Assembly (NCBI RefSeq): GCF_000955955.1
Contig: NZ_JYJG01000301.1
Location: 1 to 16,742, forward strand
DNA: 16,742 bases
Direction: 5' to 3'
From: Lentzea aerocolonigenes
Lineage (GTDB): Bacteria > Actinomycetota > Actinomycetes > Mycobacteriales > Pseudonocardiaceae
In this document: in pieces, positions 1-12,566 of the stretch
How the letters are laid out: every line of letters starts with the position of its first letter
Position numbering within the stretch: the first letter of the stretch is position 1
Made by a program: the position numbers and the translations under genes
Notes under the pieces: generated by a model
The model's input: the letters and a program-made list of their open reading frames with translations, nothing else
Database searches by the model: none
Told to the model about the DNA's origin: nothing

Positions 1-588
1 GGGCGCGCGCAGCGTGATCACGGTCGTCGTCATGTTGACCGCACCGAGGATCGTGCCCAGACCGGACACCGCCAGGCCCATGATCCACAGGTCGGCGCCG
101 ACGCCGGGCGAGTGCATCGCGCTCGACAGCGGCGTGTAGGCGAACCAGCCGAAGTCCGCCGCGCCGCCCGGTGTCACGAACCCGGCGACCACGGTGATGC
201 CGCCGAACAGGTACAGCCAGTACGAGAAGGCGTTCAGGCGCGGGAACGCGACGTCCGGCGAGCCGATCTGCAGCGGCAGGATGTAGTTCGCGAACCCGAA
301 CAGGATCGGCGTCGCGTACAGCAGCAGCATGATCGTGCCGTGCATGGTGAACAGCTGGTTGTACTGCTCGTTCGACAGGAACTGCAGACCCGGCCGCCCC
401 AGTTCGGCGCGCATCAGCAGCGCCATCACGCCGCCGATCATGAAGAACGCGAACGACGTGGTCAGGTACATGATCCCGATCTGCTTGGGATCTGTCGTCT
501 TGAAGAGCGAGAGGAAGTACGAGCCCTTCGGCCGGGTGCGCGCAGCCCCGGGATGTGGCACGACCGGCGTCGGCTTGATCGTGGTCAT
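1..588 (-). CDS. ctaD: Cytochrome c oxidase subunit I (aa3 type), N-terminal 196 codons, cut by window edge
   Basis: Catalytic subunit of the aa3-type terminal oxidase in the cytoplasmic membrane, which reduces O2 to water and pumps protons. The visible part starts [10 protein letters not shown] and runs into the first transmembrane helices. It includes the FTMHGTIM segment, whose His is the expected low-spin haem a ligand, followed by [22 protein letters not shown] and the PRLNAFSYW segment, all characteristic of subunit I. The ATG at 588-586 has a clear ribosome binding site (GAGGAGG, about 5 bases upstream). The frame stays open to base 1, so about two thirds of the protein lies outside the window. 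It is the last gene of the minus-strand series, 37 bases after the lipase-like gene. A promoter of its own is expected for such a housekeeping gene, but I could not place one with confidence. Family assignment is near certain. Confidence 0.96.
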   Translation of the reverse strand, partial: MTTIKPTPVVPHPGAARTRPKGSYFLSLFKTTDPKQIGIMYLTTSFAFFMIGGVMALLMRAELGRPGLQFLSNEQYNQLFTMHGTIMLLLYATPILFGFANYILPLQIGSPDVAFPRLNAFSYWLYLFGGITVVAGFVTPGGAADFGWFAYTPLSSAMHSPGVGADLWIMGLAVSGLGTILGAVNMTTTVITLRAP

Positions 589-625
589 CTCGCCTCCTCG
601 CGACAGGGCAATATCGTCCTCCCGG

Positions 626-1951
626 TCAGACCTCGGGGCAATCCATGACCAGGACAGCCGACGTCACCGGGACGACCGGAGCACCCACCGAGATGCCGCT
701 GACCTGCACGTAGTAGGCGCCCGGGAGCAATCCGCCGAATTTGATCGCCATACTCTCGGAGATCGCCGGACTGCGCGATTCGACCTGTTTGCCGTTCTCG
801 TCGAGCAGCGCGACCTTCAACGCCCGCGCGGTCGTGTCCTTCAGCTCGACGGTGACCTCCAGGTCCTCGCTCGTCAGAACCAGGTCGGGCACGATGACCT
901 GCGGTTCTGTGGCCGTCACGTTGCGCGGGACGATCGATTTGGCCGTCAGGAACGACTCCACCATGTCCAGCACGGTCGAGTTGTCCTGCAACGACGTGTG
1001 CTGCTCGACGACCCGGTGCAGGGTGTTCGACGACAACGTCAGCCCCTTGCGCGCGGCTCCGACCATCGGCACGGTCGCGTCGCCGTACAGCTCCTCGCCC
1101 TCGTAGCCGCGGTAGCAGGCCACCTTGCCGTCCGCGATGCGCGCGGTGGTGGCCGTCGGCTGCTTGCCGCCGAGGATCGCGTACGTCCGGTCGGCGAACG
1201 AGTCGGTCAAGGCGCCGTGGAACGCCATCGCGTCCGCGACCATCTTCGTGTCGAGCTCGGGCAACGTCGTCTCGGTCGTCTTGACCAGGCCAGATGCACT
1301 CTCAATGCACGCGTACTCGGGCAGCAGCTGGTGCAGCGAGGGCATCGATCGAGCGAACTCCGTCAGGTCGATCGCGAGCGGTCCGAGGCCCTTGCGCACG
1401 CCGTTGACCAGCTGTTCCAACGCCGACGCAGCCCCTCGGTACGGCGTGCCCATCGTGATCAGCTTGTCCGTGCGCTCGGCCATCCCGCACTGCTCGATGC
1501 ACCACCGCGCGACCAGCCCGCCCATCGAGTGGCACACGAAGCTGACCTTGGCGTCCGGGCCGAGCCTGTCCAGCGCCTCGTCGACCCGGCGAGCCAGCAG
1601 CGCGCCGTTGAAGCGGTTCGACAGCCGCCAGTCGTAGGCGAAGAGCAGCAGGTTGCCCTTTTCGACGGTGTAGCCGAGTGAGTTCAACCGCTTCGACACC
1701 CGGTCGTAGCCCTTCAACGGCGTCCAGATGCCGGGGATGACGTGCAGGTCGCTCATCAACGCGACGGGTTCGATGCCGTCCTGGGGGTGCTCGTCGCCGA
1801 TGCCCGCGGGCAGCTTGAGCCGGTGCAGGCTGCGGCCTAGCGTCAGAACCGCTTTCAGCGCGGCCTTGGGCGACACCTCCCAGACCATGCCGTCCTCGTC
1901 CTTGAGGGTGCTGCCGAGAATGCCGGGCAGGACGACGACCAGATCGCTCAT
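626..1951 (-). CDS. LCAT-type alpha/beta hydrolase (lipase/acyltransferase-like), partner of the caspase-STAND protein
   Basis: 441-residue serine hydrolase of the lecithin:cholesterol acyltransferase-like family, which act as phospholipases or acyltransferases. Seen in sequence: an N-terminal strand and oxyanion region [13 protein letters not shown] (4-16); the FAYDWR motif typical of LCAT relatives (104-109); a nucleophile elbow CHSMGG with Ser142 (Cys replaces the first Gly of GxSxG); a probable acid Asp291 in YGDATVP; and His318 in EQHTSL. Residues about 350-441 look like a beta-sandwich (Ig-like) domain. There is no signal peptide or membrane segment, so the enzyme should be cytosolic, unusual for a lipase of this type. 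The start is the ATG at 1951-1949, overlapping the stop of the caspase gene as TGATG and preceded by GAGGAG 5 bases upstream. This argues for translational coupling. The same frame stays open upstream, but only inside the caspase gene. The substrate is not known. A membrane-lipid effector role is inferred from the neighbour. Confidence 0.88.
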   Translation of the reverse strand: MSDLVVVLPGILGSTLKDEDGMVWEVSPKAALKAVLTLGRSLHRLKLPAGIGDEHPQDGIEPVALMSDLHVIPGIWTPLKGYDRVSKRLNSLGYTVEKGNLLLFAYDWRLSNRFNGALLARRVDEALDRLGPDAKVSFVCHSMGGLVARWCIEQCGMAERTDKLITMGTPYRGAASALEQLVNGVRKGLGPLAIDLTEFARSMPSLHQLLPEYACIESASGLVKTTETTLPELDTKMVADAMAFHGALTDSFADRTYAILGGKQPTATTARIADGKVACYRGYEGEELYGDATVPMVGAARKGLTLSSNTLHRVVEQHTSLQDNSTVLDMVESFLTAKSIVPRNVTATEPQVIVPDLVLTSEDLEVTVELKDTTARALKVALLDENGKQVESRSPAISESMAIKFGGLLPGAYYVQVSGISVGAPVVPVTSAVLVMDCPEV

Positions 1952-4900
1952 CAGGACTCCTCGGCGAGCTTGCGGATGAGGGTGAGCAGCTTGAGGTTGG
2001 TGGGCACCAGGAACGTCAGCTCGTGGATCCACGCCAGGCGCTGGTCCTTCGCCGGGAGCGCCAGTCGTGCGTCACCGGCTCGGGCCCGTGCGACGACCTT
2101 GTACAGCGCGGCCAAGGCGTAGGGCTCCAACGCCGTCACGGCCTGGGTGAGCGCCTGCGGTGTCGCACCCGCGGCGAGCCCGCGCAGGATCTCCGTTGTG
2201 CGCTCCGGGGTTTCCAGCGCGTCGAGCACCAGGTCGAGCACGTCCGAGTCCTCGTCGGCCAGCAGCAGCAACGCGTGCACCGGCCGGTTGTCGCGGACGT
2301 TCTTCAGGACTTCCTTGTCCAGCAACTCTTCCCGGCGCGTCGCGAGCAGTTCGCGGCGGCGCGCCGGGGTGGCGTCGACGAACTCGTCCGCGAGGCTCGC
2401 CAGCAGCCACGGCCGGTACGCGTGCTGAACGCCCTGCTGCTGCGCGGTCGTGCGGCGCGACTGGATGACCTGCGCCTCGATCAGGCTCGTCCCGTACAGC
2501 GCCTCGGTGACGGCCACGTCCGCGTCGGTCGACAGCAGCTCCGGGTGGTCGATGAGCACGGCGCGTTCCTCGGCGTACGAGCGCGCGAACACCCACTTGC
2601 GGGCGGTGGCGAGCAGTGTGCGGTCGACGGTCAGCCAGTCCGGCGAGGTGTCCCACGGCCACGGACCGCTGTCGTAGTGGCGGCGGGCGATGTCGTGCAC
2701 GTCGTGGGTCGCCTGGCGGGATTGGCCGACGTGCGTCAGGGCCTGGCACAGCCACTTCGCCGCCGCCGGATCGCCCGCTCTGGTCGCCGCCGCCCGCAGC
2801 ATCAGCAGCGTGGCGAGGTGCGGGCCGGTGAACCGCGCGGTGACGCGGTCCCAGGTCTCGTCGACGGTCTGGGGCCGTTCGAGGCCCGCGCAGATGGTGT
2901 CGAGCGTGAACAACGCCCCTGCGAGGGTGGAGAGCCGGTCGGTGTTCTCCAGGCACACGTCCACCGTGCGCAGCCCGGTCTCCAGGGCTTCGCGAGGCTT
3001 GGCGGCGTCGCGCTGGCGGCGCATCAGGTTGTGCAGGGCCTGGGCGTGAATCCTCGATCCCTCCGCCAGGTTCGCGGCCTGGTGTGCGGCGGTGAGGGCC
3101 TCGCCCTTCTTGTTGATCATGCTGTACGCGACGCTCAGGCTCAGCGCGGCGTCGGCGAGCTGCGGCCGGAACGCGGCGTGGCGGCCGAGCGTGCCGCTGA
3201 TCTCGGACGCCTGCTGGGTGATGCGGTCGGCCTCGGACAGCCTGCCCAGCGCGAGATAGTCGCGGGCCAGTTCGACGAGTGCGCTCACGAGGTCGGCGAG
3301 GAAGACCGGGTTCGTCTGCGCGAGGGAGTAGTAGAGCTCCACGGCCTGCTTGGAGCGTTGCATGGCTTCGTAACGCCGGCCGGTTTCGCTGCAGCGGGCG
3401 GCCAGGGAGCAGACAGCGCGAGCGAGCGGGGCATCGGAGTCGGAGGAGGCAGAGGTGTCGCGAGGCGTGGAGGCGGCGTCGGTGCGGCGGCCGCGGGTCG
3501 CACTGGGATCTACGGCCGCCACAGCGTCACGCGCCGTGGACAACGCCTCATGCTTACGGCCGAGCATCGCGTAGACCTCGCTCAGGTCCACCAACGCGCC
3601 GCTGAGGTGTGCCGCGTAGGTCGGGTTGTCGCCGCCGTGCGTCGTCGTCTTGGCGATGCGTTGCGCAAGCCGTTTGTGCGTAAGCGTTTCCGCCGTCGTC
3701 GGTGTCGAAGCGACCAGCTCCCGGTACCGCACGACTGCCTCTTCCGCAGGCCCCACGGCCTGCTGCAGCCGTCCTGCCTCGCGGTACCGCCTACCGAGCT
3801 TGTTGAGCACGTAAGCCAAGTCCGCCAAGTACATCCGGATCGTCGGCACCAGCGTGCGGAAGTTGGCGGCGGCCTCCTCCAGCGGGTCGAAGGCCTCGTC
3901 GCCGCGACCCCAGTGCGTCAGCTCGTTGGCCGCGGTGGTCGCGGCGAGGGCGATGTCCGGGATCAGCATCGCGTTCAGCTGAGCCAGCTCGCGCAACCCC
4001 TTCAGGGCCTGCGCGCCCGCGTGTCCGCAGTGCCGCCACGCGTACTTCCACAGGTAACCCGGCGCGTCCGGCGGCACACCCGCTTCCAGGCGTTGCCGGT
4101 ACAGGCTGATGAGCGCGCACGCCACCTTCTCCGCACCCGGCGCGAACACGGCCTCCTTGCTCGGCGCGAACTGCGGCCGCAGGTGGTCGGCGAACGTCTG
4201 GTGCGTCAGCTTGAAGACCGCGGTGCCTTCCTCGCCGTCCTGCACGATGTGGCGGCCGAGTTCGGTGAGTACGGCGGTGATGTCGTCACGGCTGAACTGC
4301 TGGCCGGACAACGCCTCCGCGACCGCGCGCCACTCCTCCTCGGGGAATCCCGCGCCGTAGCTCCACGTCAGCGCCGTCAGCAGCGCACGGGCTTCCGGCA
4401 CCTTCGCGAGCTCACGGTCGAACGCGGCGTCCAGCGAGAGCTTCAGGTCCGCTCCGCCGTCCGCGAGCACTTGGTCGGTGATCATCCACGCGGTCAGGAA
4501 CGGCAGCTTCGCCAGCTCGTCCACAGTGGACTGCGGGGCTTTGGGGCCGAGCCGTGCCAGCACGTACTCGCGGACGTCGGTCTCGTTGTCGGCCTCGTCG
4601 AGGTTGAGGGTCTCGACCGGCGACAGCTCGGTCAGCAGCGGCGCGCCACCCGCGACCCGGTGGGCCTGCCGCGTCGAGACGATCACCACGGCGTAGTTCG
4701 CGAGCTTGGTCAGCAGCGAGGTGGCGATCGAGAACGACTCGCCGCGCGCCTCGTCCAGGCCGTCGACCACGAGCACGGGCGGTTCCGCGAGGGTGCTGAC
4801 GACGCCGACGAGTTCCGCGGCTCCTCGCCGTGGCCCCTCGGGTTCGGGAATGAGGCCTTTGCCGACCAGCTGGCGGCTGAGCAGGTCGGCGACGCGGTCG

Positions 4901-5910
4901 GCGTCCATCGCGCGGGCGTGCACTGCCGCGTCGACCGAGTCCGGGCCGGGGTCGGCGTGCCGGAACGACGGGCCGGTGGTGAGCAGCAGGTCGCGTTCGG
5001 CGTCGTTGGAGAGGCTCACGACCCGGCCGACCACCGCGGACTTGCCCGTACCCGGCGACCCGGTGACCACGCGCAGGCCAGGGATCCCGCACTTCACCCA
5101 GCTCACGACCTTGTCGACCTGGACGGTGCGACCGGTGAACCACGACCGGTTGTCGGTCGAGTCGCCGCCTCTCGCCGCGAGTAGCAGGTGCTTTGCGACC
5201 GTGTTCGCGGCGTAGAGCGGGTTCGGGAGCATCGGCTGTGCGGAGCCGTACTGCATGAAGCGCGGCCTCTGCACGTCGCTGTCCCACGCGTTGAGGAGTG
5301 CTGTGCCGACTGCGCCGCCGTCCACGAGAGCTGTGCGGTCGCTCCAGCGTCGTGCGTCCTCGTCAGCCGTGGGGCCGGCACGTAGGAGCCTTCGCAGTTG
5401 GCCGCCGAACAGGCCGTCTCTGGCCGTTTCCACGCTTGAGCACGACACCAGCACGCCTGCCCAGTGGACCTGGCCCGCCAGCAGCTCCTCCTGGATGTCG
5501 GCGATCGTGCGGATGGCCTCGTCGAGCTGAGTTCCCGAGTAGCAGGCGTCGATGATGATGAGCACCTGGTGCGCGCCCGACGCGGCACACCACAGCGCGA
5601 AGTCGTGCAGCGTGATGCCGTCACCGGATTCGTCGTTGTCCCTGGCCAGCAGCCTGAGATTGCGCGCGACCGGGATCGCGTGGCCGCTCCACAACGCCAC
5701 CAGCGCGCCGCCGTCCTGAGGGTTTCTGCGGAGCGTCTTCATGTGGTCGCGGATCTCGGCCTCGGTCGGGTCGGCCAGGGGCTCGCCCTCGTAGCCCTTG
5801 AGGAGGGCGCGCAGCTCCCGCACGTCGCTGACGGCGTGCTGCAGCGGCTGCACCAGCTCGTACTGGCTGATGCCGATGCCGACGAACCTGCCTCTGACCC
5901 TTTCCTGCAT
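1951..5910 (-). CDS. Caspase-like protease / STAND NTPase / TPR protein (NLR-like)
   Basis: 1319-residue multidomain protein. Residues 1-200 form a caspase-like (peptidase C14) domain with catalytic His77 in LWSGHAIPV and Cys123 in LIIIDACYSGT. Residues about 258-470 are a STAND/NACHT-like P-loop NTPase: Walker A GSPGTGKS (284-291), Walker B LVVDGLDEA (380-388), then VIVSTRQ as a sensor-like strand. A winged-helix-like segment follows (about 505-580), ending in a KLTHQTFADHLRP element. Residues about 690-1055 are TPR-like helical repeats, broken near 800-830 by a Ser/Asp/Thr/Arg-rich linker. The last 260 residues are alpha-helical with a HPELL segment; I do not recognise that domain. There is no signal peptide, so it is cytosolic. 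By family analogy, ligand sensing would drive oligomerisation and activate the protease. The ATG at 5910-5908 is the first possible start, because an in-frame TGA sits at 5916-5914. Downstream, the hydrolase gene is translationally coupled. Domain calls are firm; a defence or cell-death role is inference. Confidence 0.9.
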   Translation of the reverse strand: MQERVRGRFVGIGISQYELVQPLQHAVSDVRELRALLKGYEGEPLADPTEAEIRDHMKTLRRNPQDGGALVALWSGHAIPVARNLRLLARDNDESGDGITLHDFALWCAASGAHQVLIIIDACYSGTQLDEAIRTIADIQEELLAGQVHWAGVLVSCSSVETARDGLFGGQLRRLLRAGPTADEDARRWSDRTALVDGGAVGTALLNAWDSDVQRPRFMQYGSAQPMLPNPLYAANTVAKHLLLAARGGDSTDNRSWFTGRTVQVDKVVSWVKCGIPGLRVVTGSPGTGKSAVVGRVVSLSNDAERDLLLTTGPSFRHADPGPDSVDAAVHARAMDADRVADLLSRQLVGKGLIPEPEGPRRGAAELVGVVSTLAEPPVLVVDGLDEARGESFSIATSLLTKLANYAVVIVSTRQAHRVAGGAPLLTELSPVETLNLDEADNETDVREYVLARLGPKAPQSTVDELAKLPFLTAWMITDQVLADGGADLKLSLDAAFDRELAKVPEARALLTALTWSYGAGFPEEEWRAVAEALSGQQFSRDDITAVLTELGRHIVQDGEEGTAVFKLTHQTFADHLRPQFAPSKEAVFAPGAEKVACALISLYRQRLEAGVPPDAPGYLWKYAWRHCGHAGAQALKGLRELAQLNAMLIPDIALAATTAANELTHWGRGDEAFDPLEEAAANFRTLVPTIRMYLADLAYVLNKLGRRYREAGRLQQAVGPAEEAVVRYRELVASTPTTAETLTHKRLAQRIAKTTTHGGDNPTYAAHLSGALVDLSEVYAMLGRKHEALSTARDAVAAVDPSATRGRRTDAASTPRDTSASSDSDAPLARAVCSLAARCSETGRRYEAMQRSKQAVELYYSLAQTNPVFLADLVSALVELARDYLALGRLSEADRITQQASEISGTLGRHAAFRPQLADAALSLSVAYSMINKKGEALTAAHQAANLAEGSRIHAQALHNLMRRQRDAAKPREALETGLRTVDVCLENTDRLSTLAGALFTLDTICAGLERPQTVDETWDRVTARFTGPHLATLLMLRAAATRAGDPAAAKWLCQALTHVGQSRQATHDVHDIARRHYDSGPWPWDTSPDWLTVDRTLLATARKWVFARSYAEERAVLIDHPELLSTDADVAVTEALYGTSLIEAQVIQSRRTTAQQQGVQHAYRPWLLASLADEFVDATPARRRELLATRREELLDKEVLKNVRDNRPVHALLLLADEDSDVLDLVLDALETPERTTEILRGLAAGATPQALTQAVTALEPYALAALYKVVARARAGDARLALPAKDQRLAWIHELTFLVPTNLKLLTLIRKLAEES

Positions 5911-5919
5911 GTGTCACTA

Positions 5920-5952
5920 CCCCCTGTCCGGACGTCGTTCCTGGACAGGGGG
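5920..5952 (-). promoter_or_regulatory. Perfect 10-bp inverted repeat in the leader of the caspase gene, covering its probable RBS
   Basis: CCCCCTGTCC (5920-5929) and GGACAGGGGG (5943-5952) are perfect complements separated by 13 bases. In the minus-strand transcript the 3' arm ends in GGGGG, 9 bases before the ATG of the caspase gene. It is the only Shine-Dalgarno-like sequence there, so folding would hide the RBS. A short palindrome, GGCGTTACGCC (5951-5961), adjoins it. It could be a translational control hairpin, a repressor operator, or a terminator for the SPFH gene. There is no U-tract, and the position 10 bases from the start codon favours control of the caspase gene. Confidence 0.55.
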
Positions 5953-5968
5953 CGTTACGCCGGTTAAC

Positions 5969-6862
5969 TCACACGGACGAATCGCGCTCGGTCGGTTGCC
6001 GCTGTTCCGCCGGCTCGCGCGGCGTCGGAGCACCCTGCGGCAGCTCTCCCGCGGGACTGTCGGCCGGCGATACGGCGGGCTGGTCCGCGGGCTGGGCAGC
6101 CGGCCTGTCCGTGAGCGTGTTCTTCTCGAGGAACCGCAGCAGCTCCACCGGGAAGGGAAGGACGAGCGTCGAGTTCTTCTCCGCCGCCACCTCCACGATG
6201 GTCTGCAGCAGCCGCAACTGGAGAGCGGCCGGCGTCTGCTCCATCGTTCCGGCGGCCTCGGAGAGCTTCTTGGACGCCTGCAGCTCGCCGTCCGCCGTGA
6301 TGATGCGCGCGCGGCGTTCGCGTTCGGCCTCCGCCTGCCGGGACATCGAGCGCTTCATGCTCTCCGGCAGCGCCACGTCCTTGATCTCGACCCGGTCGAT
6401 GTCTATGCCCCACTCCAGGGCTGGGGTGTCGATCATCAGTTCCAGGCCCTGGTTGAGGTGCTCGCGGTTGGACAGCAGGTCGTCCAGTTCGCTCTTGCCG
6501 ATGATGGAACGCAGGGACGTCTGGGCCACCTGCAGCATGGCGAAGCGGTAGTCCTCCACGTTGATGACGGCCTTCGCCGGGTCCTGCACCTTGAAGTACA
6601 CGACGGCGTCGACGCGCACGGTGACGTTGTCGCGCGTGATGCCGTCCTGCGCGGGCACGGGCAGGGTGACGATCTGCAGGTTGACCTTCCGGAGCTGGTC
6701 GACTCCGGGGATCAGCATCGTCAGCCCTGGCCCGCGCACGCCCTGCTGGAGCTTGCCGAACCGGAACACCAGGCCCTGTTCGAACTGCTTGATCACTCTG
6801 GCGCTCATGGCGATGCCCAAGCCGCCGAGCGCGATCAGTCCCCCGAGGATTTCCACGATCAT
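5969..6862 (-). CDS. SPFH/band 7 (stomatin/slipin-like) membrane protein
   Basis: 297-residue stomatin/slipin-type protein. An N-terminal hydrophobic helix (about residues 3-20) anchors it in the membrane. The SPFH domain follows, with family hallmarks: IKQFEQGLVFRFGKL, GPGLTMLIPGVDQ, the DGITRDNVTVRVDAVVYFKV strand pair, and the stomatin segment VEIKDVALPESMKRSMSRQAEAERERRA (read in parts) leading into a coiled-coil-like helix. The C-terminal 50 residues are low-complexity, rich in Pro, Ala and Gln with PADxPA-like repeats. These proteins oligomerise and organise membrane microdomains, often with an NfeD partner or a protease; no nfeD gene is in the window. The ATG at 6862 is preceded by a GGCGGGG stretch. 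It lies 62 bases after the galactosidase stop and 58 bases before the caspase start, so co-transcription with the caspase gene is possible. Family assignment is firm; a functional link to the downstream pair is inference. Confidence 0.92.
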   Translation of the reverse strand: MIVEILGGLIALGGLGIAMSARVIKQFEQGLVFRFGKLQQGVRGPGLTMLIPGVDQLRKVNLQIVTLPVPAQDGITRDNVTVRVDAVVYFKVQDPAKAVINVEDYRFAMLQVAQTSLRSIIGKSELDDLLSNREHLNQGLELMIDTPALEWGIDIDRVEIKDVALPESMKRSMSRQAEAERERRARIITADGELQASKKLSEAAGTMEQTPAALQLRLLQTIVEVAAEKNSTLVLPFPVELLRFLEKNTLTDRPAAQPADQPAVSPADSPAGELPQGAPTPREPAEQRQPTERDSSV

Positions 6863-6917
6863 GAGACCCCGCCCTTCACCGGCGAATGCCCTTGATCTCC
6901 AACGGTACCCCTCGGGT

Positions 6918-11307
<4,390 letters not shown>

Positions 11308-11308
11308 T

Positions 11309-11314
11309 TAGTGT
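11309..11314 (+). promoter_or_regulatory. TAGTGT -10 box of mshC, probably giving a leaderless mRNA
   Basis: TAGTGT fits the actinobacterial TAnnnT -10 pattern and ends 7 bases before the mshC ATG, so transcription would start at or next to the start codon. There is no Shine-Dalgarno sequence before this ATG, which supports a leaderless mRNA. No recognisable -35 was found. Confidence 0.35.
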
Positions 11315-11321
11315 CGGATGC

Positions 11322-12560
11322 ATGCAGACCTGGTCATCCATTCCTGTGCCGCGGGTTCCGGGGGACCCCCGCCCGCTGCGGCTGTTCGACACGGCTACGG
11401 GCGAGGTTCGCCCCACGGCTCCAGGAGACACCGCCAGGTTGTACGTCTGCGGCATCACGCCGTACGACGCGACGCACCTCGGCCACGCCGCCACCTACCT
11501 CGCGTTCGACCTCGTGCACCGCGTCTGGCTCGACAACGGCCACAACGTGCACTACGTCCAGAACGTCACCGATGTCGACGACCCGCTGCTCGAGCGGGCG
11601 ATCCGCGACAAGGACGACTGGGTCGTGCTCGCCATGCGCGAGACCGCCCTGTTCCGCGAGGACATGGAGGCCCTGCGCGTCCTGCCGCCGCAGGACTACG
11701 TGGGCATCGTCGAGGCGATCCCGGAGATCGTCGAGGTCGTGGCCAAGCTGGTCGCGGACGGGCACGCCTACCGGGTGGACGACGCCGAGTACCCGGACAT
11801 CTACTTCGACTACAACGCAACGGGCCGGTTCGGCTACGAGTCGAACTACTCCGAGGAGACGATGCTCAAACTCTTCGCCGAACGCGGCGGAGACCCGGAC
11901 CGCACCGGCAAGCGCCACCCGCTGGACGCGCTGTTGTGGCGGGTGAAGCGGGAAGGCGAGCCCTCGTGGCCGTCGGAACTGGGTGAGGGCCGCCCGGGCT
12001 GGCACATCGAGTGCAGCGCCATCGCCCACAACCGCCTCGGCATCGGTTTCGACGTCCAGGGCGGCGGCTCCGACCTGATCTACCCGCACCACGAGTACTC
12101 GGCCGCCCACGCCGAGGCCCAGACCGGCCAGCATCCGTTCGCACGGCACTACGTGCACGCGGGCATGATCGGCCTCGACGGCGAGAAGATGTCGAAGTCG
12201 CGCGGCAACCTGGTCTTCGTCTCCAAGCTGCGCGCGGAGAAGGTCGACGCGAACGCCATCCGCCTGGCACTCCTCGCGGGCCACTACCGCGCCGACCGCG
12301 CCTGGACGCAGTCGCTGCTGGACGAGGCTCTGGAGCGGCTGGCGAAGTGGCGCCGGGCCGCCTCCCTGGACTCCGGTCCGTCCGCTGTGGACACCGTGAC
12401 GCGGCTGCGCGACCACCTGGGCAACGACCTGGACACCCCGAAGGCGTTGGCGGCCATCGACGCCTGGGCCGATGAGGCGCTGTCGCACGGCGGTACGGAC
12501 AAGCACGGTCCGTCGCAGATCCGCACGGCCGTGGACGCGCTTCTCGGCGTGGAGCTCTAA
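11322..12560 (+). CDS. mshC: L-cysteine:1D-myo-inositol 2-amino-2-deoxy-alpha-D-glucopyranoside ligase (mycothiol synthesis)
   Basis: ATP-dependent ligase that joins cysteine to GlcN-Ins in the third committed step of mycothiol synthesis, in the cytosol. It is a class I cysteinyl-tRNA synthetase relative that lacks the tRNA-binding part. The 412 residues match the usual length. Seen in sequence: Zn ligands Cys43 (in YVCGITPYD), Cys231 (in [11 protein letters not shown]) and His256 (in YPHHEYS), at the positions known for mycobacterial MshC; an HIGH-type motif HLGH (52-55); and KMSKS (289-293). I chose the ATG at 11322 because the family begins with a MQTWSS-like segment. The frame is open to 11229 but that extension is unlike the family and would run over the divergent promoter. 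It converges with the IPT gene, 6 bases away. The enzyme marks the host as an actinobacterium. Confidence 0.97.
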   Translation: MQTWSSIPVPRVPGDPRPLRLFDTATGEVRPTAPGDTARLYVCGITPYDATHLGHAATYLAFDLVHRVWLDNGHNVHYVQNVTDVDDPLLERAIRDKDDWVVLAMRETALFREDMEALRVLPPQDYVGIVEAIPEIVEVVAKLVADGHAYRVDDAEYPDIYFDYNATGRFGYESNYSEETMLKLFAERGGDPDRTGKRHPLDALLWRVKREGEPSWPSELGEGRPGWHIECSAIAHNRLGIGFDVQGGGSDLIYPHHEYSAAHAEAQTGQHPFARHYVHAGMIGLDGEKMSKSRGNLVFVSKLRAEKVDANAIRLALLAGHYRADRAWTQSLLDEALERLAKWRRAASLDSGPSAVDTVTRLRDHLGNDLDTPKALAAIDAWADEALSHGGTDKHGPSQIRTAVDALLGVEL

Positions 12561-12566
12561 CGGTGA

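Noticed and set aside
589..625. A ctaD promoter in the 37-base gap (GATATT-like box)
   Set aside because: No -35 at acceptable spacing; the box alone is not convincing.
2023..5184. Very long open frame on the plus strand opposite the caspase gene
   Set aside because: It is Arg/Gln/Val/Gly-rich, has no recognisable domain, and is explained by the high-GC codon bias of the real gene on the other strand.
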